In this document: positions 28,685 to 36,540 of the stretch, piece by piece | Position numbering within the stretch: position 1 is the first letter of the stretch | Layout of the letters: each line of letters begins with the position of its first letter | Source: Paenibacillus amylolyticus | GTDB lineage: Bacteria; Bacillota; Bacilli; Paenibacillales; Paenibacillaceae | Reading direction: 5' to 3' | Length of the DNA: 64,000 bases | Assembly: GCF_029689945.1 (NCBI RefSeq) | Contig: NZ_CP121451.1 | Span: 6,386,001-6,450,000 of the forward strand | Notes under the pieces: model-generated | Told to the model about the DNA's origin: nothing | The model's database searches: none | The model's input: only the letters and a program-made list of their open reading frames with translations | Made by a program: the position numbers and the translations under genes

Positions 28685-29614
28685 TTACTCCATGCCTTTG
28701 CTATGGTAAATCTCACGAATCAAAGGTACATTCGTACCCGGACGACGAATCCGCTGTTGCAACGTCAGTCGAATCTGACCATTTAGATACGCATCCGTCT
28801 GCAAATCTGCACTGACCTCATCCACCGTTATATATCGCGTGTTACCTTCGTGCTCTTCGCTCCCCGTATCATTCACGGCAAGACGAGATTGCACAGCCAG
28901 CTGTTCGACCAACCGATTAACGGTCTGCCGTGTTAACACTGTATGATCGGTGAGCACATGCCCTATCCACTGTTGTCGAACCTCCAAGGCTGAAGTGCCC
29001 GCCACAGACGTGCTGTATCCGGCCAATCGCCACAACACAGACGGCATATCGTATCCCCCGGGCCAGGCATCACCATATACTGACCAGTTCGAGCCTAGTT
29101 CCTGCTGTGTCCAGCCTTGAAGCGCAGCTAACCACGCGTCTTCTGTTTCATCGAGGGCAACTTCCGACTCTTCGGGAACGTACACCCCGAACCGCAGACT
29201 GCGCGTAAGCATGCCAGACCCTGCATCCACCCGGTCACAATCGGAAGAACCCAGATAGATACAGGTGAATGCCCCACCTGATTCGTCCAACAGCCTTACC
29301 TGATGCAACCCTTCGATTAGATGGGCTGACCAAGCTTCCACCTGTTCAGCACCGCCATCTTCAAGACGAGCATAGGGTGAGATTTTGATAATCCGTCGAT
29401 ATCCTGCCCAAGCAGACTTCGGCACTTCTTCGGCAAATGCAATCACGGCACAAGGCCCAGCCAACACTTCGCCTGACGCAGGTACATCCAGCACACGACC
29501 ATCCCAATCTGGAACGAGGACAGTGAGCTTCTGTTTCAGCGTTTTTTTAATGAGCGTACTCATTTTACCGGTGCTCATGACCGTGCTAATCTCATTGTTC
29601 ATAGACACATTCAT
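28685..29614 (-). CDS. First gene of module 2, head-proximal tail protein of unknown family
   Basis: A 309-residue protein of no family that I recognise, at the position that module 1 fills with a 143-residue terminator-like protein. The first half contains KKTLKQKLTVLVPDWDGRVL and GYRRIIKISPYARLEDGGAE. The second half has RQTVNRLVEQLAVQSRLAVN and ends RLTLQQRIRRPGTNVPLIRE. That second half has the same sort of pattern as small tail-terminator proteins (helix, then strands with RYITVDEVSADLQTDAYLNG). It may be a fused or doubled cap/joining protein. The function is inferred from position only. Confidence 0.6.
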   Translation of the reverse strand: MNVSMNNEISTVMSTGKMSTLIKKTLKQKLTVLVPDWDGRVLDVPASGEVLAGPCAVIAFAEEVPKSAWAGYRRIIKISPYARLEDGGAEQVEAWSAHLIEGLHQVRLLDESGGAFTCIYLGSSDCDRVDAGSGMLTRSLRFGVYVPEESEVALDETEDAWLAALQGWTQQELGSNWSVYGDAWPGGYDMPSVLWRLAGYSTSVAGTSALEVRQQWIGHVLTDHTVLTRQTVNRLVEQLAVQSRLAVNDTGSEEHEGNTRYITVDEVSADLQTDAYLNGQIRLTLQQRIRRPGTNVPLIREIYHSKGME

Positions 29615-29744
29615 TTCGCCCCCTTTGGCTGCAAGTTTGAGATCTGCCTACACCGTGCAGCGACAATGCAGCAGCAGTAGACTCCCCCTTTGTACTCAGC
29701 GTCTGTATCGCGATCGAACCAATACCGGACTACATTCACCGCAA

Positions 29745-29832
29745 CAAAAAGACCGGCCACTTGGCCGGTCTGTACATTAGCGTATGTGCTTTCGGTGCGT
29801 CCCTTGCGATTGATCCGATAATACAATCTTAC
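29745..29832 (-). terminator. Terminator with conserved flank, copy A (after DUF4127 gene)
   Basis: On the minus strand AGACCGGCC and GGCCGGTCT (29771-29763 and 29758-29750) form a perfect 9-bp stem followed by TTTTT. It lies about 170 bases past the DUF4127 stop and before module 2, insulating the tail genes. The 60 bases before the stem are also conserved in the copy at 31861-31940. A 71-codon frame (29611-29826) crosses it, starting MYYRINRKGRTESTY; I do not count that as a proven gene. Confidence 0.7.
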
Positions 29833-29937
29833 ACCCTTTCATCCCTAGCGCGGATGGTGTTCCGTACGACTTCGGTGCGATTAAGGGAGTCGTTCGGGTG
29901 GAAAAAGACGACATGATGCGTCCTACTATTCCAAACC

Positions 29938-31788
29938 TTAGTTCAGCGTAACCTGCGGGTTCAATGTAATCTCAAACGCACGGCCCCAGATGAAATCGGG
30001 ATTCGCATATTCCAACAGCGCAGTATCATACGCCGCATAGGATAATTCGTCGTTACAGATCTGTTTGATCGCCAGATTGCCTGTCTGGAAGGCGGTTTTA
30101 TTCGCAAGCGCCGTAGTATACGTCTGCATCAGATCACGGAGCAATGTTTGCAAATGAGCATAGTCTTCCTCGGAGTTGAACAGCAACATATTTTGATCCG
30201 AAAGGGTAGCCACGTTGGTATACAGCGCATGGGCTCGGGAATACGTGCGAATCTCTGCAATTGCTACCGCTTTATAGTAATAGTCCTTCAGGAAGCGTTT
30301 AAACAACAACGAGCCATGTGCATTCATCGCATCACGCAACTTATGTTCATGCTTCTCCGTGGTGATCAACGCGTATCTGGACTGTCCCATGCCTACGGCA
30401 AGACCGATCTTGTTGCCCGGTGTATTCCACGCACTGTAACCCAGCACCCGTCCGGTATATGGACTGTTAAGCAACGCTTCAGCAACATCGACATTGGCTG
30501 GTCCTTTCCCCACAAAATCAATCAATACCGAAGGCAGACCTTGCTCACCATTCAGCGTCAACTGCTCCAACGCAGCCTGCACCTGATCCAAAGCGGTAAT
30601 CGCAATAATCTCGATGTCGACGCCTGTATTCTCTCCGGAATTTCCCGGGTGACCCTTGGTCATACGATCCAATTCGGAAGCCATGTCAAATGGAACAACT
30701 TGCTCGGCTGATACAGCCACCAGCTGTTCATTTTCCACACTAGCCATCGGATCTGGTACCACCTCCGGTTCAGGATATGCCGAATCCGCCACAAGCACAC
30801 CGCCCACAATATCCACGTGACGAACGACATTCTCGTGTACGTCCATGTATTCATATGTGTTAATGATCGTATTGCCGTGAGGACCAAAATATTTCACGGC
30901 GTAACGTGTCTTCGCCCCGCCTCGGAACAACTGGTTTGCCATACGAGCAACCAAAGCATGCCCCAAACCATCCGCATCCGGCAAGATGATGGCACGATCC
31001 GGATTTTGTCCATGGGTTCCACCGAGCCATTCATTGATTCGTGCTTCTACATAGTTGATTTCATTGATCTGAACCCCTTGCGTATTGGCATCGTCGACGC
31101 CAACGGCGAGGAAATCGATATAACCGGTGCGAGCCAGCTGATCCAGAATGTACAGGTTTGTTTTGAATTTATGCTGTCTTGTATTGTAATACTGTTCTTT
31201 ATCAAAATAGGTCGTTGACCCATATTCCACCCCATCCGGGGACAGGTTATAACCTTCGATAATATCCTCAAACTCGGTGTATGTCTGACGTGGCTGCTGC
31301 ATCAACGCACGGGACTCATTATATGCATCAAGTGCCAAACCATCTGCAAACGAGGTTGTAGCCAGACGCATGATGGTATCCATTACGAATACAGGTTTAC
31401 GTGGATATTTCTGCTTGATCACGCGGATCACGTCCAGCAAACGCGTGGTTTCCCCATCATATTCTGGATAGGCACCTCCACCATCTTCGCGGAGCTGACG
31501 ACTGCCAATCAGACCGCCATAGGCGAGCATATCGGATGAAATAATGAATCCGTCGACCTTGGCAGCATGTTTCAGAATAAAGTCATGAATGTTAGATGGT
31601 TTTCCATAAACAGGCGTGGAGGTACCGAGCAGCGTTGTGCCATCTACGGTTTTCTCCGAGTCCAGACGATTCTTAAGATCACTCAGGTTCGGTGTAACGA
31701 TATGGATACCGGCTGCTTTCCCTTGCACAATCACATCATCCAGATTCGCTGGACGATCATCCAGTGGAACATACAATACTGTTTTCAT
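29938..31788 (-). CDS. DUF4127 family protein
   Basis: A 616-residue cytoplasmic protein of the DUF4127 family, whose function is unknown. It starts MKTVLYVPLDDRPANLDDVI, the family hallmark, with FIISSDMLAYGGLIGSRQ near residue 85, FVMDTIMRLATTSFADGLAL near 135, DFLAVGVDDANTQGVQINEI near 225 and SAWNTPGNKIGLAVGMGQSR near 465. An ACAGGAGG site precedes the ATG. It is a single-gene unit with a terminator after it. There is no visible link to the tail modules, which start 324 bases downstream. Confidence 0.9.
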   Translation of the reverse strand: MKTVLYVPLDDRPANLDDVIVQGKAAGIHIVTPNLSDLKNRLDSEKTVDGTTLLGTSTPVYGKPSNIHDFILKHAAKVDGFIISSDMLAYGGLIGSRQLREDGGGAYPEYDGETTRLLDVIRVIKQKYPRKPVFVMDTIMRLATTSFADGLALDAYNESRALMQQPRQTYTEFEDIIEGYNLSPDGVEYGSTTYFDKEQYYNTRQHKFKTNLYILDQLARTGYIDFLAVGVDDANTQGVQINEINYVEARINEWLGGTHGQNPDRAIILPDADGLGHALVARMANQLFRGGAKTRYAVKYFGPHGNTIINTYEYMDVHENVVRHVDIVGGVLVADSAYPEPEVVPDPMASVENEQLVAVSAEQVVPFDMASELDRMTKGHPGNSGENTGVDIEIIAITALDQVQAALEQLTLNGEQGLPSVLIDFVGKGPANVDVAEALLNSPYTGRVLGYSAWNTPGNKIGLAVGMGQSRYALITTEKHEHKLRDAMNAHGSLLFKRFLKDYYYKAVAIAEIRTYSRAHALYTNVATLSDQNMLLFNSEEDYAHLQTLLRDLMQTYTTALANKTAFQTGNLAIKQICNDELSYAAYDTALLEYANPDFIWGRAFEITLNPQVTLN

Positions 31789-31860
31789 ATCACGTAGCCT
31801 CCTGTTATCTGTTTAGTCTTTAATACCCGATCAGGGCAAGGAGGCAATCACCGAATTCAA

Positions 31861-31940
31861 AAACCGGCCCCACGGCCGGTCTGTAATTTAGCTTATGAGC
31901 TGTCGGTGTGTCTTCCTTGCGGCTGATCCGATAATACCAT
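31861..31940 (-). repeat. Conserved terminator-like repeat, copy B (before DUF4127 gene)
   Basis: Matches the copy at 29750-29832 over about 75 bases: a GACCGGCC-type stem (31863-31881) with GTTTTT after it on the minus strand, and the shared flank ending ATTATCGGATCAG. It lies just upstream of the DUF4127 start, so it can act as a terminator or leader hairpin. Confidence 0.55.
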
Positions 31941-32727
31941 TTTACTGCCTTTGCCCACTTATGCTGATGGGAATCGGGATGAATTACGCCTGAATGTGGT
32001 CGTCTCTATGGCGGCTAATTGGCGATAATTTTTCTAAGGAACACAGGACGTCTTATTTGGCATTCATGTCCTCTTTTCAAAATGTAAGGAACATCAGACA
32101 CGCTATTTTCCAAAAAAACCTGATATTAACGCTGAAAATGGCTGTTTATTCGAATATAACGTGTCTCAGATTCCTTAGGTTTGTATAGATGCTTCAAAAC
32201 GATGAATAAGACCTTTCAGATTCGTTAGCTCTCACTCCTCCACGCCTTGTTCCAACCGCCAACCTGGGGAAGATCTTGCCCCCTCAGGAGTAGAGCACTT
32301 TACGAGAAGGTAGGCACTCCCCTTACGATGTCTCCAGCGTTCTCGCACATAAAGGGTATGGGCTCGCAAATGATAGGTGCATACTCACACATGGAGGAAA
32401 TGGTCTCGCATATTCGGGATATAGTGCGCTTGCAGATTCAGGATACAGTGCGCTCGCCGCCTCCGTACACATTCGAATCTGCTTCGTTTTCCAGTAGCCT
32501 AGCAAACATCCTCCAGAGCCTCCAATACAAGAAGCACCTGCCAGCCTCGGCAAGTGCTCTTCATTACAGTTACTTATGGTTAGTTCGGTAAAACAGCTTC
32601 ATATTACTAGTTCGCTAACGTTAGCTTCACATTCTTAGTTCGGTACCGTCAGCTGCATTTCGTTTGTTCCACATTACTAGTTCGGTAACATCAGCTTCAT
32701 AGTGTTAGTTTCATATCCTGCCTCCAT
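31941..32727. repeat. Repeat-rich intergenic region (three repeat types)
   Basis: No gene seen. It holds an inverted-repeat element (arms at 32084-32107 and 32155-32179, GTAAGGAACATCAGACACG type), shared with 57212-57306. It also holds about five degenerate 20-24-base units of the CTCGCATATTCGGGATATAG type at 32341-32460, and about four units starting with TAGTTCGGTAAC and ending CAGCTTCATATT at 32581-32700. Confidence 0.65.
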
Positions 32728-33690
32728 CTATGCAATGATATAACGAAAGTTCTCCCATGTTTCCGGTACGGGCTCTCCGTTCTTGGCATGATGATAGAAG
32801 CTGAACGGGAATTTGAATACATGACCGCCATTCCAGTCACGGGAACGTCTGTCGGTGAGCCAATATTCCAGCTCATGAGGGAGCGCCACCGATCGTTCCG
32901 CCCGTTCTAGTGGCAGCAGGTCTACAGGTGATTGCAATGTCGGCATCCCCTGTTCAATATCCACATCTCGGCTTAAACGCAGTGCCTTCACCATGGTAAG
33001 GAAAGGCGGGATGCCTTTGTGGAATAATGCTGGATAACCCAATTCATATAATATGTTAAGCGCATGTCCGTAAGTCAGCATATGACCAATCAGGTCATGA
33101 TGCGCTTCCGCGTGATAGATGGTTTGGAACGCACCAAGTTCATCCAGAATCAGGCGTGACAATTGCACGGGATCTTCAAGCTCGGGGAAACCATCGCTTT
33201 TTTCCGGCTTCAGACTGCGAATTTCTTTCATCGTTGTATTCATCCAGGATCTTCCCGGGATGGTTCGATCGAATGAATCAATCAGTTCAACCAGCCGACT
33301 AATATCCTCTGCCGTGCCCCACCCATCCAGTTCACGAATGGCTTTCAGGCTGATTGCCCCGTATATGGCCTGGTGTCCCACCCAGTGCAACTCTCCAATC
33401 GTTCGATCCAATGCGTCCGTAATACGCGCTTCGGCCTCTTCCCTGGGCATCATCTCACCCATCGGAGAGGTCTGACCAGAGCTGATTCCATGCTGGCGAA
33501 GCATGGCTTTGGCTTCGGCCGTAACACTGCCGGCGGCAAGGGCAGTGAGACGATTTTCCCGTACCCAAAAATATGCCGCAATCGCACCTGCCCCATAATG
33601 GGCATGCCACAGATCTCCTGTACGTTCCCGACTGGAAACGATAATCGATAGCCCCTCTTCCAACAAACGTCGATCCAAGCTTGCCACCAC
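32728..33690 (-). CDS. Conserved protein of unknown function, His-rich
   Basis: A product of about 320 residues starting at a GTG (VASLDRRLLEEGLSIIVSSR). No signal peptide or membrane segment. His-rich motifs stand out: HAHYGAGAIAAYFW near residue 29, LHWVGHQAIYGAISLKAI near 100, YHAEAHHDLIGHMLTYGHAL near 190 and FKFPFSFYHHAKNGEP near the end. The spacing would suit a metal- or heme-binding oxidoreductase, and questin-oxidase-like proteins came to mind, but I cannot support that. It stands alone on the minus strand, with half of a hairpin element just before it. Confidence 0.6.
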   Translation of the reverse strand: MVASLDRRLLEEGLSIIVSSRERTGDLWHAHYGAGAIAAYFWVRENRLTALAAGSVTAEAKAMLRQHGISSGQTSPMGEMMPREEAEARITDALDRTIGELHWVGHQAIYGAISLKAIRELDGWGTAEDISRLVELIDSFDRTIPGRSWMNTTMKEIRSLKPEKSDGFPELEDPVQLSRLILDELGAFQTIYHAEAHHDLIGHMLTYGHALNILYELGYPALFHKGIPPFLTMVKALRLSRDVDIEQGMPTLQSPVDLLPLERAERSVALPHELEYWLTDRRSRDWNGGHVFKFPFSFYHHAKNGEPVPETWENFRYIIA

Positions 33691-33706
33691 CCTTCATCAT
33701 CTGTAT

Positions 33707-33794
33707 TACGAAGCAACTTTCTTTCAGAAAGCTTTTGGTTTCCTTTTTCAGGTTTTTTCTGACCGCTCCGTTATCGTGTGAATTTGGTTCAACA
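33707..33794 (-). repeat. Intergenic hairpin element, copy 4 (half)
   Basis: Only the right half of the element is kept: the AGCTTTC-type side hairpin, CTTTTTCAGGTTTTTTCTG and the outer arm ending GTTCAAC. The TTATCCC/GGGATAA core is missing. It lies in the leader of the gene at 32728-33690, sense to it. Confidence 0.6.
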
Positions 33795-33883
33795 TCTATA
33801 TCCAGGTTAATAAATAAAGCGTTTACTTCTATAACATGATGGAAATGCTCCACATATGCCCGTTTTGCCCCGGAATGCAAAGT

Positions 33884-34516
33884 TTAGCCTATTCGAAGCT
33901 TGCCCACGTCACGAATGGAGATTTCCATCGGATAGATCTGTGCTTTTTGCTTAGAGAAAAACCATGTCCGATCCTTCTTCACCACAATAAATAAACCATG
34001 TACATCTCCTACCGGAGCAAAGGTCTCACTAACCTCACCCCAACGCGTGAGTCCAATCTGCTCAAGCTCATTCACCGTAGACAGAACATCTTCCGTCACC
34101 AGTCCAATCTCACACACTTGTACAATATCTTTCACAGAGAAAAGATGATCACGCTCGTTCGGAATACGATGATGAGCAATCAGCTCGATAATATTGCCAG
34201 CCGGATCTTCAAAATAGAGAGAATGAGAGTTCCACAGAGTAGAGTACGTCTCGTCCCGCTCCTCTTCCTTGCTTAAAACAACACGGGATACAGCCCACTG
34301 CTTGGCTTGCTTGAACTGATTCGTCGGAATCATCCAGGCAACATGATAAAAAGGTTCTTGCTCCGTCTCACACTGTTTAAATATCGTTCTGGTTAATCCA
34401 ACCTGCAGGTCGAAGCCCTGATCGGTCACGTTGGACACCTCCATGCCCAACGTATCCCGATAAAAATGCTTGAGGTCCTCCAGCCGTGCTGTATATATCT
34501 CTAATTCTTCAATCAT
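33884..34516 (-). CDS. VOC (glyoxalase/dioxygenase-fold) protein, two half-domains
   Basis: About 210 residues from the ATG at 34516, which overlaps the stop of the preceding VOC gene (ATGATGA type). The first VOC unit is MIEELEIYTARLEDLKHFYR through LYFEDPAGNIIELIAHH, with the His/Glu metal pattern near the strand ends. A second, more divergent unit follows (VCEIGLVTEDVLSTVNELEQ, ETFAPVGDVHGLFIVVKKDR). The substrate cannot be told. The two adjacent VOC genes are probably translated together. Confidence 0.8.
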   Translation of the reverse strand: MIEELEIYTARLEDLKHFYRDTLGMEVSNVTDQGFDLQVGLTRTIFKQCETEQEPFYHVAWMIPTNQFKQAKQWAVSRVVLSKEEERDETYSTLWNSHSLYFEDPAGNIIELIAHHRIPNERDHLFSVKDIVQVCEIGLVTEDVLSTVNELEQIGLTRWGEVSETFAPVGDVHGLFIVVKKDRTWFFSKQKAQIYPMEISIRDVGKLRIG

Positions 34517-34983
34517 CATACACTGCGCCCCTGTATCTTCTCCCACTCACTCCACGGCACCATGCCAAGTTCCGGCTTCGCTTCATCCGGAAGCATGGCG
34601 ATGAATTCCAGCGAATGACCATCCGGGTCGTTAAAATATACAGATACCGCAGGCATCCATCCAAAGACGTACAGTTCACCGATATCATCATTCAGGAAGT
34701 TGTGTGTCTCAATCCCTTTATTCTCCAAATGCGCAACCGCATCTTTCATATCTTCCAAGGATACATGGAAAGCAAAATGCTGACGCTGCACCTGGGACGG
34801 TTCTTTTTGCCACAATCCCAACATGGCATTGCCTTTCCCACCTATCCAATAGAAGGAATTACCGCGTTCCTTCTGCCCGTAGGCATGGGGTAAACCCAGG
34901 ACTGTTTCATAGAAATGATGGGATCTATCCAGATCCGTCACGTTTAGATGTGTTTCAAATATGCCTGTAATCATCATGCTCAA
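34516..34983 (-). CDS. VOC family protein (glyoxalase/bleomycin-resistance fold)
   Basis: A 155-residue single VOC protein. Seen: FETHLNVTDLDRSHHFYETV at the N-terminus, RQHFAFHVSLEDMKDAVAHL in the middle and VYFNDPDGHSLEFIAMLPDE with the closing Glu ligand. These give the usual two beta-alpha-beta-beta-beta units with His/Glu metal ligands. The first of a two-gene unit; GGAAGAGG precedes the start. Substrate unknown. Fosfomycin-resistance, glyoxalase and unrelated functions are all possible in this family. Confidence 0.85.
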   Translation of the reverse strand: MSMMITGIFETHLNVTDLDRSHHFYETVLGLPHAYGQKERGNSFYWIGGKGNAMLGLWQKEPSQVQRQHFAFHVSLEDMKDAVAHLENKGIETHNFLNDDIGELYVFGWMPAVSVYFNDPDGHSLEFIAMLPDEAKPELGMVPWSEWEKIQGRSV

Positions 34984-35023
34984 CCTCTTCCTTTTCCCAT
35001 TCTCGTCATTGCTTGCATCGTTC

Positions 35024-35599
35024 TTAGCTCATGGATGAGTTCCGCGCACTCGTTAACGCCTGAGCCAGATTTAAAAACGATCCAAGAACTCGCTGCACCC
35101 GGTCCTCTATATCCTGACTGCCTTCGTACTCTTCGTATCCGTCAAATGTCGCTTCGAATCGTCTGCGCTGTGCACCCCCAATGGAGATCCACTCTTGAGC
35201 ATTGATACCGTGCAGATTGCGAACAATCGCTTGCAGTTGTAAAAGCGAACTTACCCCCACGGCTCCGCCAGAGGAGCTGATGGATAAGACGGGTTTGCCG
35301 CTGAAATGAGCTTGACTCAGGTGATCCAGTGCATTTTTGAGCACACCGCTAATACTGCCGTGATACTCCGGTGTAGACAGGATGATTGCGTCCGCCGCGA
35401 GCATACGTGTGTTCAGATCTGCCAGATGTTCGTGATCAGCTTGTTTCTCATCTGGTGCGTAGAATGGAAGCGGGGTCTGATATAGATCAAACAGGCTGGC
35501 CTGATGTCCCTGACCCCGAATGATCTCCACCGCATACTCTCCCAGACGTGTACTGGTTGCATTATTCCGGTTGCTGCCTGCCAAAATCAAAATATTCAT
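35024..35599 (-). CDS. NADPH-dependent FMN reductase
   Basis: A 191-residue flavodoxin-like reductase. It starts MNILILAGSNRNNATSTRLG, the nucleotide-binding loop of the NADPH-dependent FMN reductase family, and has ILSTPEYHGSISGVLKNALD, the family's conserved flavin-binding motif, followed by FSGKPVLSISSSGGAVGVSS. AAGGAGAG precedes the ATG. Cytoplasmic; should reduce FMN, quinones or azo compounds with NAD(P)H. It lies between the VOC pair and the two-component pair without evident functional link. Confidence 0.9.
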   Translation of the reverse strand: MNILILAGSNRNNATSTRLGEYAVEIIRGQGHQASLFDLYQTPLPFYAPDEKQADHEHLADLNTRMLAADAIILSTPEYHGSISGVLKNALDHLSQAHFSGKPVLSISSSGGAVGVSSLLQLQAIVRNLHGINAQEWISIGGAQRRRFEATFDGYEEYEGSQDIEDRVQRVLGSFLNLAQALTSARNSSMS

Positions 35600-35732
35600 T
35601 CATGTCACTCTCCTTGTTTTTTGGATTCAAACTCTAACGTTCCTTCAACCGATCCGTCTTTGACTATCTTTATCTTACCTTTGTTCCGTGACGAATTCGT
35701 CAGCAGATAGACTTAACTTGAAATGCCAAAAA

Positions 35733-35752
35733 ACTCAACCTTTAGGTTGAGT
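35733..35752 (-). terminator. Intrinsic terminator after the response regulator
   Basis: A perfect 8-bp stem (ACTCAACC/GGTTGAGT) with a TTTA loop. On the minus strand it is followed by TTTTTT. It ends the kinase-regulator operon 36 bases after the stop. Confidence 0.85.
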
Positions 35753-35788
35753 TTATACGACTTAAGTCTGAATATATGTCGGAATTGG

Positions 35789-36522
35789 TCAGACGACCCA
35801 CCCGTTTCTTACGGCATGAAGAGCCGCTTGCGTCCGATCCGCCAAACCCAGCTTGTCGAGCAGGTGACTGACATGGGTTTTGACCGTTTTTTCGGTGATG
35901 ACCAATTGAACCGCAATTTCCTTGTTGCTCAGCCCTTGAGCAATCAGCCCCAAGACCTCTTGTTCACGGCGAGTAAGCATGTCCAGACCGCCAAGGGCCA
36001 CTTCAGTGGATTTCCCCGTCTGCTTCCGCTCTTGAAGTTGACTGTCTGCTGACTGATCTGCCGTTATATCCGTTGATAACTGTCCGTTCATCGACCAATC
36101 GGATGAAGCCATCACATGCATCAATTGACCTGCTGCCGCAGGATGCAATTCGACTTGACCTGCATGCACATTGCGAATAGCGACGGCCAGATCCTCCGGT
36201 TCAATATCCTTGAGCAGATATCCCTTCACCCCGGCGCGCACAGCAGGAACCACATGATCCTGATCGGAAAACGAGGTGAGTACAATGATTCGTGTGGCTG
36301 GCATTAACGTACGCAACTGTCTGGCTGTTTCGATTCCGTCCATGACAGGCATATGCAGATCCATTAACACCACGTCAGGTTTTAACACCTCTGCCTGTTC
36401 CAGTGCTTCCTGACCGTTCGATGCTTCACCGACAACCTGCATGTCTGGCTGGGTGGTCAAAAAACGTGCAGCCCTCGTCTCACCATCGCATGATCATCTG
36501 CTAACAAAATCGTAATCGGCAT
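35789..36522 (-). CDS. NarL/LuxR-type response regulator (one frameshift)
   Basis: About 244 residues. It starts MPITILLADDHAMVRRGLHV after GGAGGAAGAAGAG. A run of A's at 36459-36464 appears one base short, after which FLTTQPDMQVVGEASNGQEA continues. The receiver domain has the DD pair, the phospho-acceptor in VVLMDLHMPVMDG, the switch Thr/Ser in VLTSF and Lys in GYLLKDI. A linker of about 45 residues leads to a LuxR-type helix-turn-helix (LTRREQEVLGLIAQGLSNKE, IAVQLVITEKTVKTHVSHLL). Its kinase partner is encoded directly upstream, 18 bases away. Targets unknown. Confidence 0.92.
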
Positions 36523-36540
36523 CTCTTCTTCCTCCTGACT

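Noticed and set aside
1181..29614. Complete prophage
   Set aside because: No integrase, terminase, portal, capsid or replication genes, and no att-like repeats were found at the ends. The content fits headless tails.
29611..29826. 71-codon frame crossing the terminator after the DUF4127 gene
   Set aside because: It runs through a perfect terminator stem, and in the second copy of the repeat the frame diverges. More likely non-coding repeat sequence.
32341..32460. Possible CRISPR array
   Set aside because: Units are degenerate, 20-24 bases with no separate unique spacers, and no cas gene is near. A tandem repeat, not CRISPR.
33455..33880. 141-codon minus-strand frame overlapping the His-rich protein gene
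   Set aside because: It reads the hairpin element and the next gene in another frame; no independent support.
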